Positions 36,926-48,269 of a DNA stretch of 64,000 nucleotides are shown here, one piece after another. The stretch comes from Casuarina equisetifolia (Eukaryota > Streptophyta > Magnoliopsida > Fagales > Casuarinaceae), in NCBI GenBank assembly GCA_028551475.1, contig CM052362.1, forward strand, positions 15,802,521 to 15,866,520. The letters are read 5' to 3'. A program made the position numbers and the translations under genes. The notes beneath the pieces were generated by a model that did no database searches, was not told where the DNA came from, and worked only from the letters and a program-made list of their open reading frames with translations. Positions within the stretch are counted from its first letter, which is position 1. Each line of letters starts with the position of its first letter.

Positions 36926-37900
36926 GTATAGGAGAGGTCTTATTGATATTATCCCTTTTTAGCCTTTAGATGGCTGATATAATGGTACAAGGCTATATTA
37001 AAGCAAATCTAAATGGTGATGCTAATAGTAGAAGTACTACAATGTACTATTATAATTTTATATATACAATATTGAGGTAGGTTTACTAATTATAAAATAT
37101 TATCAATTTTTATATTATAAGATCGAGTGTATGCAATTACTAAACTTAGCAAGGAGAAGATTTGATTGTAGATATTTCAAAAAAGTTGGGAAAATAAGTT
37201 AAGATATATTATTTCATATTGTAAAAGTCACAATGCTATAGATCTGAAGAAGAATCCAATACAATGCTACAAGATAGGTCTTATGATATTATCCTTTTTT
37301 AGCCTTTAGATGGTTGGTATAATGGTATAATGGTATAATGGTATAATGGTATAAGGCTATATTAATGCAAATCTAAATGGTGATACTGATAGTAGAAGTA
37401 CTACAATGTACTATTATAATTATATATACGATATCAAGGCAAGTTTACTAATTACAAAATATTATCAATTTTGATATTACAAGGCTGAGTGTATGCAATT
37501 ATTGAACTTAGCAAGGAAAAGATTTAATTCTAGATATTTCAAAAAAGTTAGGAAAAGAAGTTAAGATATAATATTTTATATTGTAAAGGTCACAATGCTA
37601 TAGGAGAGGTCTTATTGATATCATCCCTTTTTAGCCTTTAGATGGCTCGAATGGAAATCTAAATGGTGATATTGATAGTAGAAGTACTACAACATACTAT
37701 TTTATATATATGATACCAAGGTTGGTTTACTAATTACGAAATATTATCAATTTTATATTATAAGGTCAAGTGTAGGTAATTACTGAACTTAGCAAGGAGT
37801 AGATTTGATTGTTGATATTTCAGAAAATTTGGAAAAAGAATTTAAGATATAATATTTTATATTGTAAAAGTCACAATGCTATAGATCTTAAGAAGAATCC
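36926..37900. repeat. Three-copy tandem repeat, about 330-340 bp per unit
   Basis: The anchor AGGTCTTAT-GATAT-ATCC-TTTTTAGCCTTTAGATGG occurs at about 36935, 37276 and 37607, giving spacings of 341 and 331 bases. Units also share TAGTAGAAGTACTACAA and AACTTAGCAAGGA-A-GATTT and end CACAATGCTATA. Unit 2 holds an inner run of an 8-base motif (GGTATAAT, about four times, near 37318-37352). AT-rich, non-coding. Confidence 0.8.
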
Positions 37901-39755
37901 AATTGAGCTATCATTTTGTATCTTTTGTATTTTTCTTTTAATTAGATAAAAGGCATATAGTAGTATTAGGAAGTGTCTAACTTAGAGGCCTTTGATCCTA
38001 GGCGGCACTAGCTTTAACTAAACTAGTACATGATAAAGGTGGCACTAGTCTTGCATGTTTTGTGTTGGATGGGACAGTCTCACTATTTGACAAGACCCAT
38101 AAAAAGTTACCATTTAACTAACATGTTAGCCAAGGAAATTGTTAATGCAAAAATTGAAGCTTTATGACCCAAACCCTAGTCACTTAATAGCATCTAGCCA
38201 CTCTACTAAATAGGAGGTCAGGACTTGAGTGTTCCCTTCCTTTAATAAATTCTCAAGATCCCTCCACCCCTTCTGGTATTCTAGTGAGAAAGTGTCTTTT
38301 AGAACTAGGCTTCTTCTTCCTTACAACACACACACAAACAAACTTCTTCCTCACAACACGTACCACAACATACATTCACAAGAATATCTTTCCATTTTGT
38401 GCAACAACATTCATAAGAGTTCCACAACAAGGCATTCTACAGCCAATCCAATACAGCACTATACTACAATTCTACCATTAACCAGTTACGAATTAGGCAC
38501 TAACAGCAAGTCATGCCACCAACGGCTTTCCTGGAAAGCTAGGGATTCTGCTGCTCAAAAGATACCCCCAAATCGTGCTCTTCCCTCTTTTGTTCTTCTT
38601 CATGGGTCTCCTTGTTTCTTGGGCCCTCTTGGGCCGTGGGTCATGACAGTGTCCAAGTACAAGATTAACGGGTTGCCTTGATCTTGATATATGTGAAAGA
38701 CTCCATTAAAGAGTTTACAGGTAAAACAAAAATTTCAGTTGACCGTCCCGACCTTCACTTAACGATTGCCGAAGCAAGATGTTAATTGGGATAGAAATAC
38801 TATATTTGCATCGTGTTAGGTCAAACGAGATTGCGACTTGGAGGTGACGAACTTCATGCTACAGCTTTCCGAGAATTAGCTGACCATGTTACTTGGTCAA
38901 TAACTTTGAAAATGATATTAATGTCATTTAAAGTTTACGGGAACCAAATTGCTTTTGGTATTCCTATATGCGTAGAGTGAAGTACAAAATCTGAAGCCCA
39001 GAGTTCAGGCATCAACAAAGAGGTTCAAACTGCAATCAAGTTACGCCCAGTCCATTATAATGTCTATGTTTTCAGTCCAACCTCAAACGTAGATTTTGAT
39101 CGGCATAAACTGTTTTCCTGCTTCCTCGCACGTCTGCTGAACCCTTGTCTGACCACTAACAGTGAGAAATAACAAATCAATCCTTAATAGAAAAGCTATG
39201 TTTGATTAGTCCAGTTTCCTGGATTTTACTTCGGGAAACCAGCTTACTTATGTTAGAGTGAGAAAAAGGTAAGGACCTCTTGTCGTTTCCTAGAGTTCTC
39301 ACGAACTATATAGGGCTCGCAAGTCATCATTGAGGGATAATCCTAGATTTAAACTCAAAACTTTTTATCAGTAACAAAAATCGATTAAATCTGGATTTAA
39401 TTCATTCAATTGAACTCTGAATGATTGATGGTCTACCATAAACAATAGTAAATTTGGGATCCTCATGTAAGTGTAAACCCAACGACATCCTTGCAGAGAA
39501 GTATTGGTATATGAACTTGATTAGACTTCCCTAGAGCCAGACAACGACGTGATCACTCCAATGCTCCTTAAATCAAATGGAAGGCCAGTTACTACATTTA
39601 TTGAGCTGCTACCGGTATGATGGCTTAAATCTTTTTAGTTTGTCAGCAAATATGTAACTCAATTGGAGTCATACTATTTGGAAGCAATGACATCTCAAGT
39701 TCTTAACTTTCTCTTACCTTCTTTTAACCAAAAAATAAAAAATAAAAAATAAAAA
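37901..39755. other. Intergenic DNA, no gene recognised
   Basis: A 150-codon plus-strand frame at 38229-38681 does not resemble any family. A stretch of AAAAATAAAA units lies at 39731-39755, next to the peroxidase 3' end. Confidence 0.45.
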
Positions 39756-39805
39756 TCTTTTCAATCCATTACATTCCAAATCTTCTCAGTCCATTACATT
39801 GCAAC
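39756..39805. repeat. 25-bp tandem duplication over the peroxidase stop codon
   Basis: Two 25-base units (39756-39780, 39781-39805) match at 21 positions by my count. The inner unit contains the last codons and stop of the peroxidase gene; the outer one is 3' UTR. Confidence 0.7.
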
Positions 39806-41096
39806 TCTTTCTAATGACACCTTGATCCCCAGTCAGCACGCCTGAACTAGAGAGCTTCAGAAAGGCAGCGGAGAAAGCACGAAAGAAATCGCCCTGATCA
39901 GCGGCAAAATTTTCGACAATTAGCGCCGTCCGGGGATCTGATACCATTTCAGCATCAATTCTAAGTACCCCTCGGCCTCGCATTGCGTTCATAAAATACT
40001 GATTATCAAACATTAATGCTGTAGGATCATTAGGAACAAAACTCAAGTTTGAGGTTAAACTCCGTCTAGGACAATTCAGCCTCAAGAATGCTTCAAATGC
40101 GGGTTGAATGAATCCTTGGGCCTCTTCACCATCAGGTTTGTACAGACGACTGACAATGTTTAAACAGTGTGTAACACCGAGCGTATGTGCGCCTGCGAAA
40201 TTCCAAATCACTTTCAAGCACAAAACGTATCATAAACAACTAAATTATAGGCATAGAGGGAAAATCCTAAGCAGGAAAATATAATATGTATGTAGATTAT
40301 TAAACCATTGAAGCAAGCTAATGTAGAAGTAGTCTGTACTTTTGATACACTTCCATTTATGTATTGGGAAATGCATGTGTACCAAGTATTGCTGTCAAAG
40401 TACTTGATTCATCATTACCCATAATGGCCACGGATTCTTTGACTGTCATTCCTTTACTGGTGAAAATACGAAACATGTCATCAACTCCAGCAGTTGCAGG
40501 AGGGAGTAAAGAATTGGCAAGTTCATAGCTTGGAACCGTGAAGGAATCCCTTCGTCCTAAGGGAACTCTTATGTGTGGTCCCCCGGACATAGCAACCGCC
40601 TCACGACTAGCCAATATGAGAATGTCTGCACAAGAAACTTGTTTGGGGCAGGCTGCTTCAACCATTGATTTCAGAATACTGATTGACTCCCTCTTTCTAA
40701 TCGCAAAATTCTTCATCGTAGCCATCTCGGATAACCCATTTTCCTTAACCGGATCAAGCAATATGGAAGCGTCGCAGCCCTTTTAGCAGGAAAAAAGAAA
40801 GCATATTAAAAATTTGAGACCTGGGTTCAAACTCGGATGTCTGTGCATGGGTGTGTGTCTACCTGTGAGAAAGAGAGAGAAAGAGAGACCTGAACTTGGC
40901 AGTCATGAAACATGAGCCTCAACAAAGCTGCAGGTAAGGTGGGATCAGAGAGAAAGATGGGTTCAAGCCCAGCTCTGACGATGTTCTCAAGTTGTGGGCA
41001 TGACTTCTCATAGAAGTTGTATTGGAGACCTCCCCCCTCTACCCGAATCCTGAGTACTAACATAAGGACCACCACAACTATGGTTCTGAGACCCAT
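39786..41096 (-). CDS. PER29: Secreted class III peroxidase, PER29-like
   Basis: Three exons on the minus strand: 40890-41096, 40419-40779, 39786-40192; 324 residues. Signal peptide about residues 1-22. The distal haem site LLRLMFHDC gives Arg60, Phe63 and His64; GCDASILLD follows across the first splice. The proximal haem site ESVAIMGAHTLG gives His192. The ends [22 protein letters not shown] and [10 protein letters not shown] are typical of class III enzymes, which use hydrogen peroxide to oxidise phenolics or wall proteins in the apoplast. The unusual HDCQVQGCDAS and VAIMGAHT-GVTHC wording matches my memory of Arabidopsis peroxidase 29; that name is inferred from motifs and from the pectinesterase next door. 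Splice sites GT-AG. Confidence 0.93.
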
Positions 41097-41142
41097 AACA
41101 TTCTAGCTGCAAATCGGATGGGAAGTTAAAATTCAGAATGGC

Positions 41143-41157
41143 ACTATTTATAAACAG
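41143..41157 (-). promoter_or_regulatory. Putative TATA box of the peroxidase gene
   Basis: Minus-strand TTTATAAATAGTG lies about 50-60 bases before the start codon, a good TATA match and a normal distance for a short 5' UTR. Confidence 0.6.
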
Positions 41158-41381
41158 AGAAGAGGCACACCGGAACTAACTAAAGCAATGAGAAAGGGTA
41201 GTTTGATCCCAGTAAATTAGGATAAACTACGTCATAACTTAAAAACGTAGACAACCACACGATAATAGAAATCAAAAAAGGGAAGATAGGAAATCGCCAC
41301 TGACGGATTTGGCGGCGATAAAGTTTATGAAGGGATGAGTTGGTTCATAGACTGAAGCTTGCCAAGAGAGGGATTTGGTGG

Positions 41382-41521
41382 TTTAATGATAGATTTAAAC
41401 TTGGCTAACGAAGTAACATTGATTGAGTGGATAGTAGCGTGTTTTAACGATAGATTTAAACTTGGCTAACGAAGTAACATTGATTAAGTGGATAGTAGCA
41501 TGTTTTAATGATAGATTTAAG
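41382..41521. repeat. 61-bp tandem repeat, about 2.2 copies
   Basis: Units starting GATAGATTTAAACTTGGCTA at 41388 and 41449, with a partial third at 41510. The two full units differ at only a few bases. Non-coding, between the peroxidase and pectinesterase genes. Confidence 0.85.
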
Positions 41522-42882
41522 TTCCGATCATGAATCCTGTAACAGATTGTGTTTCCAAAAGCTAAGTTGCTCTTGCATTGAACACGTAAAGTTTTAAAGA
41601 CAGCTACCACGTTGGTGTCGTAATTTTTTTTGGCTTACATATTCTCATAATTCAGGAATGGAGGGAATGGAGGGAAGGCAATATGCACCATCAGCATAAT
41701 TGAGTTTGCATCTGACGAAGATTGCCGGCCCATACCTAGGCAGGTATCTCATGTGAGAATTAAGAACACCGACCAAGCTCGTGATTTGGCACATTTCCCA
41801 ACAAAATCATGGTTGTGCTGGTAGAGTCGCACGCCCCCACTGTGCTTCTGACACAATATCAGCTGGCAAGAAGGACATTGCATGGTTAATATGGGGAGTG
41901 ACATACAAAATTAAAATTTTCATCCCGCGTTGCCGTTTGTACCATTGCACCTAGACTTGGCACACCCTCTTTCGACTCTCACATTTCAATTCCAACATTT
42001 AATTTCCCTGATACGGTCCCCACTTCACATGCGTTCATATCTACTATGGATTTGCTGTTAATGTTCGCTGCTCTATCTGGTTTCTTTATTGGGAAGACTT
42101 TACTAAACCCAAAAGCTGAAATAAAGAGATCGATTTTGGGTCTGAAAACGACTATCACCCAACTCACGCACATGTAATGGAATTCCAAACCTCATAGTTA
42201 GAGCTCATACTAATTTTTTATCAAACTAGCTGACTAAATAACATAATCTACCATTAGGTTTAGGCTTTTTGACAAACTGGTAGTTGATTGTAATAAATAC
42301 ATAATAAAAATGTGTTTTCTTTTTTACTCACACATGCACTCCATATCACACCCTCGACCTAAGGAGTTTTTTCTTTTCCATTTCGTAAGGAAATTATTGC
42401 TGAAAATCATCTGTTCGAATTTCTTTGACCCAAAATTGTGAGTCTGCACTTGATCCAATCTGGCCCACAAGAAAACTGGCCCGCCTCATTGTCAACGAGA
42501 CAAGGCTATGAGTTGGCATGGACTTTACACAAAATGGGATAGCAGTTGGCCTCAGCAGTCAAGAAGTAGTGCCTTAAAAGGTGGCGGGCTGCCTCATTTT
42601 AGTTTCATCGCTTTCAAATGTTAGATCTGCATGCGAACTAGTGTTGTTATTCTTAGTAAATAAAAGAAGCCACAATTAAAACAAAATTCACAGTGCTTGT
42701 GAACCACACGAGAAAAACCGTTGAGCTTCCTAAACCAACCTTCTCGCTTCAATTTAGCAACATCTAACTTTACCATCCAAACTACCTCTTCTTAGGGACT
42801 GCCATTGGCCTCACCAACTTTTCTGTCACAAAAATCTTCCAACTCTGGATTCAACCGAGCGAACAACCGTCTCCGCCCAAGC
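41522..42882. other. Intergenic DNA between divergent peroxidase and pectinesterase
   Basis: No gene recognised. The part next to 42882 should hold the pectinesterase promoter and 5' UTR; TAAATAAAAG near 42658 is a weak TATA candidate. Confidence 0.45.
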
Positions 42883-45800
42883 ATGTCTACGTCTTCTTGG
42901 CCTTCTGCAGGGCTCCAGAGGACACTTCCTATTGCCTTGGCAGTCACCTTTGTCGTCTCCGTCTCTTTTCTGAATCAAGTCCATGGCCTCGAACCCGAAG
43001 CAGTCATCGACTCTCCCTTATTAACAAAAAAGATTGACACCAACCGCACAATCAAGGTCGACATTAATGGGAATGGCGATTTCACATCCGTCCAAGCTGC
43101 CATTGATTCTGTTCCTGATGGCAATTCGCAGTGGGTTATCATCCATGTCAGGAAAGGGATTTACAGGTTATTCCTCGACACTAACGTGAGATGATCTCGT
43201 CCATGCTGTGTACGAAGAGCTTATTGTAGTTTCCAATGCATGTCTGTTTTTACTGGCAGAGAAAAGGTGCGAATACCAAAGAGCAAGCCCTTCATATTCC
43301 TGAGAGGGAATGGGAGAGGAAGATCATTGATTGTATGGGCCGAAAGCTCTTCTGAAAACATGGCCTCTGCAACTTTTGGGGTCGAAGCGAGCAATTTCAT
43401 CGCCTTTGGGATTAGCTTCAAGGTAGGTTTCTTTGTCTGAATATCTTCTATTACTAACGATTCGCTTCTATTTTAAAATAACTTCTAGCAACGAATGGAA
43501 AATGAAAGATTTGTTTATCTAATTTTTTTCATGATTTTATTCCAAAGGATAACGGTATGCTGGAATTACAATATTTATGCTCTTACCATTTCCATAAGTG
43601 CAATTCCTTCCCTTTTTTTTTCTTTTTTCCTTTTTGCTACAAAATTTTTTGTAATGCAACAAAATTTAGTTTTCTTTCATTTTCACTTTTATAGCTCTTG
43701 AAAGCATTCAATACTTCAATGTTATAGTTAGAAGATAAAGATACATAACCATAGTGCTTTCATCAATAAAAATAGAATGAAATGTCCTTCACTAGTTTTT
43801 CATTAAGAATGGTCCTAAGAATCTCAAAGCTTGTTTAACACTTTTAGGGTTTTGTTGGTTACTTCTCTTTAATGTGATTGAAACTAGTACTAAAATCAAT
43901 AGTAAAGTGTTTTCTTAGGATTTTGTCATCTACTACCTCTCTGATTTTCTCTAAGTTGATATGTTTAAATCTCTTATACCATAACAAATACAAGTTCTAC
44001 TAGCATACCTTTGCTTTATGCCAATATCAATATGCAAAGGATACACTTTTTTCTTGGAATTGGATCCATGTCAATTTTTTACCAAACCATCTTTCAAAAG
44101 TTCCCCTTATTTTTAGACAAATTAAAACCATATTCAATTACAACTAGCCCTGATTTCAAAATTAGATTTCCAAAAATTTAAGGAATGTAAAAAACATCTT
44201 CTAAGTCAAAATTATAATAAACTTTTAAAGATATTCTCAAAAGCTTTCACTCATGAACACAATATGTTTTTTTGTTAAGACTCACATAAAAAATATAAAG
44301 CCCTAGAAAATTTTTTATAAAACTGAGTTTCTTAATTTAATATTTTGAATTTTAAGTTGGAAATGGCCATAAAATTGTTATTGTAAGTGAAATTTAGAGA
44401 TTTCTAACCTCCATCTTTTGATAATTTTTGTAAACTGTTACAATAATGAGAAATGTCCGTATACTATTATATACTATTTTTTATTAATATAAACTTATTT
44501 TTTTAAATAAAATTTTTTAAAATTAAATATGAGTCATTATTTTTAATTTATAATATAATATAGAGCTTAAATTATCCTTTTGTACTCTTAAAGTATGAAT
44601 AATCCCAAAATGTTAAGAAGTTTATTAAGAATTTAAGTTCTATTTTCTGTCCCTCCACTTTGTAGACAGGTTTTTGTTAGAAATGTTGTCTCATGCTTGA
44701 AACAAGAGGCATGTTAACTCCCATATGAAAAAATTAAAACTTAAAATATAACTTATAAAAAGATAAATTCTTTCACTCAATGCTTTAAAGTTTTAAGTTT
44801 AACATAGTCTATCTTTTCTAATTTATAAAGTTTCTTGATCAAAACACAAGAAATCTTGTATGATATAGAAGGCACCTCCTTATGTTCAAAAACTTATTAC
44901 ATAACAATCTTCGTTTTGCCCGTTGAGGTCTAGCATTAATTTTTTTTTTTTTTTTGTTCCTCTCTTTTTGGTGTGCCTTCGACGATGCAGAATGAGGCTC
45001 CCACTGGGATCGCTTATACCTCACAAAATCAGTCAGTGGCAGCGTATGTTGCCGGAGATAAAGCTGCATTTTACCACTGCGCATTCTACAGTACGCATAA
45101 CACTCTCTTTGATTACAAAGGCCGGCATTACTACAATAATTGTTATATCCAAGGCTCCATCGACTTCATCTTCGGCCGGGGCAGATCCCTCTTCCGTGTA
45201 AGTTTGTAGCTCTTTAAGTTTTTGACTGCAAACTCGTATCCGAGTGCAACAATAGTAATACAATTTTGGATGCAGAGTTGTGAGATCTTTGTGATTTCAG
45301 ACAAGAGGGTGTCGATTCATGGATCTGTCACAGCTCAAAACAGGGAAACAGCAAATGACAATAGTGGGTTTGTGTTTGTCAAAGGAAAGGTCTATGGTGT
45401 TGGTGGTGTGTACTTGGGCAGAGCCAAAGGTGCATATTCCAGAGTGATTTTTGCCAAGACATACCTCTCTAAGACCGTCGTACCAAAGGGCTGGACCAAC
45501 TGGAGTTATGCCGGTTCCACAACGTAAGACCCCTGCTTGCCCTTATTAATGACCTAGGGTGTCCCACTTCTAGACACACATTTTGAGTGTTAGGGCCTGG
45601 CTTTAACATGGTATTGGAGCTTTGATTTTAAGTCCAAGTTGGACCTTTGAATTGCCTCACTTGTTGGGTAATAAACCCACGGACCCTCTCTGTGGTCTAA
45701 GTGGTTCACTTGCGTGGAGAGGGGGCATATTGTAGAATGTAATCTCACATCGGTCTTGGATGGCTGAATAATTGGCCTTATTGATGACCGATGGTGTCCC

Positions 45801-46140
45801 ACTTCTAGACACTTTTGAGTGTTGGGACCTTGGCTTTAACACATAATAGGCTAATTAAGAATATGGCTAGGATATTTCACCATTTGAATAGACTATACGA
45901 CCGTAGGAACAGGTATAAAATTTTTGTTCATTTTCTACTCTTGCACTCTGGTTTATGATATTGAAAACGGTTGTAAATTGAAACAGGAATTTACAGCACG
46001 CAGAGTTTAAGTGCCACGGCCCAGGATCCAACTCCGAAGGGCGGGCTCCCTGGTCGAGACAACTCACTAAACAAGAGGTTGCGCCCTTCATGTCTATTGA
46101 TTACATTGATGGCAAGGAATGGGTGCCTGTGTGGCTCTGA
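42883..46140 (+). CDS. PME29: Type II pectinesterase with altered active site (PME29-like)
   Basis: Five exons: 42883-43166, 43260-43422, 44991-45197, 45276-45523, 45987-46140; 351 residues. N-terminal signal or anchor segment (about residues 15-36), no PMEI pro-domain, then the beta-helix pectinesterase domain. Visible motifs: GIYREK; QGSIDFIFG with nucleophile Asp207; YLGRAK with Arg267. The usual QDTL acid/base motif reads HNTL here, so the catalytic Asp is Asn186 and the Gln is His. I recall the same wording in related plant proteins, so it may mark a subclade and not a fresh mutation. Acts, if active, on wall homogalacturonan. An open frame extends upstream to 42796 but has no ATG before 42883. 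Intron 2 is 1.57 kb and AT-rich; intron 4 holds a TRIM element. Confidence 0.92.
43423..44990 (+). other. Large AT-rich intron 2 of the pectinesterase gene
   Basis: Donor AAG|GTAGGT and acceptor GATGCAG|AAT. Strongly AT-rich with T runs; the last part carries a run of about 17 T at 44939-44955, an unusually strong polypyrimidine tract before the acceptor. No nested gene seen. Confidence 0.7.
45537..45841 (+). mobile_element. TRIM element (miniature LTR retrotransposon) in pectinesterase intron 4
   Basis: The right LTR is 45731-45841 (TGTAGAATG...GGCTTTAACA, 111 bases). The left LTR is 5'-truncated, 45537-45608, and ends in the same GGCTTTAACA. Directly after it is a primer-binding site TGGTATTGGAGC (45609-45620), close to the TGGTATCAGAGC initiator-Met-tRNA site of plant TRIMs. 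A polypurine tract (GGAGAGGGGGC) precedes the right LTR. The internal region is only about 120 bases and encodes nothing. The left LTR starts about 13 bases after the exon 4 splice donor. Confidence 0.82.
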
Positions 46141-46616
46141 AGTTCGTCGATAGTAAGTGCAAAAGAACGTTGTTTGCTTTTTAAAAGACACGCATGCAAA
46201 TAGAGGGACTCTCCAACTCTTGAATTCATATGATTCATATGTTATTTTGCGTTCTCGTGTTTGTTAACCAAGGTTTATTTAAAATCAAATCCACTTTCAG
46301 CCTGTAGTTTGAGGCTTTCGGTCAATTTCTTGGGCTACAAAAACAGAAACATATATTGTAATTTCCTCCTATTAATTTCAGTCTTCTTCTATAGTTCGGT
46401 GTGGCTTTTTGAATGGTAACCGGATGCGTATGAAGCGTACAGTTACCAAGCACTTCAATTCCGATCTTATGATTGCATGGAGAACCTCAGATTTGTAATT
46501 TTTGCATGGGATAGTAGATATTTTAAAGCTCGTCATTTTATTTCATTTGTATATTAGAAAGCCATGCCTAGCATGGTACTACATTACATTGCTTCTAAGC
46601 ACGATAAATTTACTCA
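46141..46616. other. Convergent 3' ends of pectinesterase and glycine-rich genes
   Basis: Probably the two 3' UTRs. No other feature seen. Confidence 0.5.
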
Positions 46617-47630
46617 TTAAAATCCACCACCAATTCCCCCACCACCACCACCACCAAAGCCGCCACCAGCACCTCCACCACCAATTCCTACACCTCCACC
46701 TTTTCCACCTCCAAAGCCCCCACCTGCACCACCCCCAACTCCTCCTCCTACACCACTCCCAGCTCCTCCTATACCACCACCTTTCCCACCTCCAAAACCC
46801 CCTCCTGCACCACCTCCAGCTCCGGCTCCACCTCCAATGCCACCACCTTTCCCACCACCAGCACCACCTCCAGCTCCACCTCCGGCTCCACCTCCAATGC
46901 CACCACCTTTCCCACCTCCAGCTCCACCTCCGGCTCCACCTCCAATGCCACCACCTTTCCCACCTCCAAAACCACCACCAGCACCACCTCCGGCACCACC
47001 TCCTGCTCCTCCTCCAATGCCACCACCTTTTCCACCTCCAAACCCACCACCAGCACCACCTCCAGCTCCACCTCCAATGCCACCACCTTTCCCACCTTCG
47101 TCACCTCCTACACCACCACCTTTCCCACCTCCAAAACCACCACCAGCACCACCTCCGGCTCCACCTCCAATGCCACCACCTCCGGCACCACCTCCGGCTC
47201 CACCTCCAATGCCACCACCTTTCCCCCCACCAACACCACCTCCAATGCCACCACCTTTCCCACCTCCAAAACCACCTCCAATGCCACCACCTTTCCCACC
47301 TCCAAAACCACCACCTGCCCCACCTCCGGCTCCACCGCCGACTCCACCTCCAATGCCACCACCTTTCCCTCCTCCAAAGCCTACCCCACCACCTTTACCA
47401 CCTCCAGCTCCCCCACCAAGTCCACCTCCTACACCGCCACCAACTCCAAAGCCTCCACCTCCACCTCCACCTCCACCTCCACCTCCACCTCCACCTCCAC
47501 CTCCACCCAAACCATCTCCTACGTGATCAGAAAGTGAATCTTTCTCGATTTTCCGGCATTCTACCAGCCCTATCACTAAGAATACCAGCATCACACCAAA
47601 CACACCAACGTACTTGGAAAGCTTGCCCAT
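46617..47630 (-). CDS. Secreted glycine-rich cell-wall protein
   Basis: Single exon of 337 codons on the minus strand. Signal peptide about residues 1-25 (MGKLSKYVGVFGVMLVFLVI then GLVEC), a short charged linker, then almost pure Gly-rich sequence built from GGGKGGGIGGG, GGGAGGG and GGGFGGG units to the C-terminus. This is the layout of class I plant glycine-rich proteins, structural components of the wall or apoplast. No RNA-binding domain. The same DNA is open in other frames, including a plus-strand Pro-rich frame, because GG-rich codons read as CC-rich on the other strand; only the minus frame has a signal peptide and a TATA box. Array length probably varies between individuals. Confidence 0.85.
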   Translation of the reverse strand: MGKLSKYVGVFGVMLVFLVIGLVECRKIEKDSLSDHVGDGLGGGGGGGGGGGGGGGGGGGFGVGGGVGGGLGGGAGGGKGGGVGFGGGKGGGIGGGVGGGAGGGAGGGFGGGKGGGIGGGFGGGKGGGIGGGVGGGKGGGIGGGAGGGAGGGGIGGGAGGGAGGGFGGGKGGGVGGDEGGKGGGIGGGAGGGAGGGFGGGKGGGIGGGAGGGAGGGAGGGFGGGKGGGIGGGAGGGAGGGKGGGIGGGAGGGAGGGAGGGKGGGIGGGAGAGGGAGGGFGGGKGGGIGGAGSGVGGGVGGGAGGGFGGGKGGGVGIGGGGAGGGFGGGGGGGIGGGF

Positions 47631-48269
47631 CTTTGTCTAAAACACAAGAAGCAAAATTCAAGATGGGAATGCTTGCCTATGTTATGTTTAGCAAGCGCAG
47701 TGGTAGAGCCTTTTTTATAGTGCAGGTATAGCGGAACTGCATTAATGCACGCAGTTGGGTTGTACCCAAGACTTTGTTGCACGAAAATTGCAGCTGCGGA
47801 GTGATAATAAGATTTGGCTTAAAGAGGTGGCGTAAAGTTCAACCAATTTTGTCAAAGGCATGCCTAATGGCCGGTGAAATCATAATGGTTGAGACCCCAA
47901 CTCCCAACTACCTCTAAACGTACAGTACTCACCGTCACTCATCCCATTAGAGTCTTCCTATAATCAGGTACTTCGCATACTCTCTGTGTCGGTTTTACGC
48001 GTATGAGATCTTAAAAACAAAATCTTAGAATTAGATAACTAAATAGAAATACGGAAATATTTATCGAGATTAGCCTTTTCTATTAATTGGGCCGGCTGTC
48101 TTAGAATGTAGAATCGAAGCCCATGGGCTTGGTATCAATGGGTGTCTTCGTCCGGAGCCGCTTTGCTTCGCTACGACGTTGTTGAAGTCCACGACAGAGC
48201 TTCGACTAGGGTTTTTCAGGCTCTCCCATTTTCGCTTCGGAAGGAGAGCAATCATCTACTGGGGAAAAA
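47631..48269. other. Divergent intergenic region, glycine-rich gene and HYPK
   Basis: Holds the two promoters. Apart from the TATA box at 47709-47722, nothing specific recognised. The 100 bases before 48270 are GC-richer and likely 5' UTR of HYPK. Confidence 0.45.
47709..47722 (-). promoter_or_regulatory. Putative TATA box of the glycine-rich gene
   Basis: Minus-strand CTATAAAAAAGG about 80-90 bases before the ATG. It supports the minus strand as the transcribed one. Confidence 0.6.

Noticed and set aside
36926-37900. Repeat array considered as CRISPR-like
   Set aside because: Units are over 300 bases, abut each other without unique spacers, and the genome is a plant.
38229-38681. 150-codon plus-strand frame
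   Set aside because: No domain or conserved pattern recognised; lies in repeat-rich intergenic DNA.
42805-42882. Upstream extension of the pectinesterase frame
   Set aside because: The codon at 42805 is TTG, not ATG, and the frame is closed by TAG at 42793. The first ATG is 42883.
45537-45841. Cassandra-type TRIM
   Set aside because: Cassandra LTRs carry a 5S rRNA-like promoter region; I see none here, so only a general TRIM call is made.
46837-47526. Plus-strand Pro-rich frame (229 codons), extensin-like
   Set aside because: Antisense of the glycine-rich repeat. It has no signal peptide or promoter, while the minus frame has both.
46502-47731. Plus-strand 409-codon His/Leu-rich frame
   Set aside because: Another frame of the same repeat; composition is an artefact of CCA/CAC-rich DNA.
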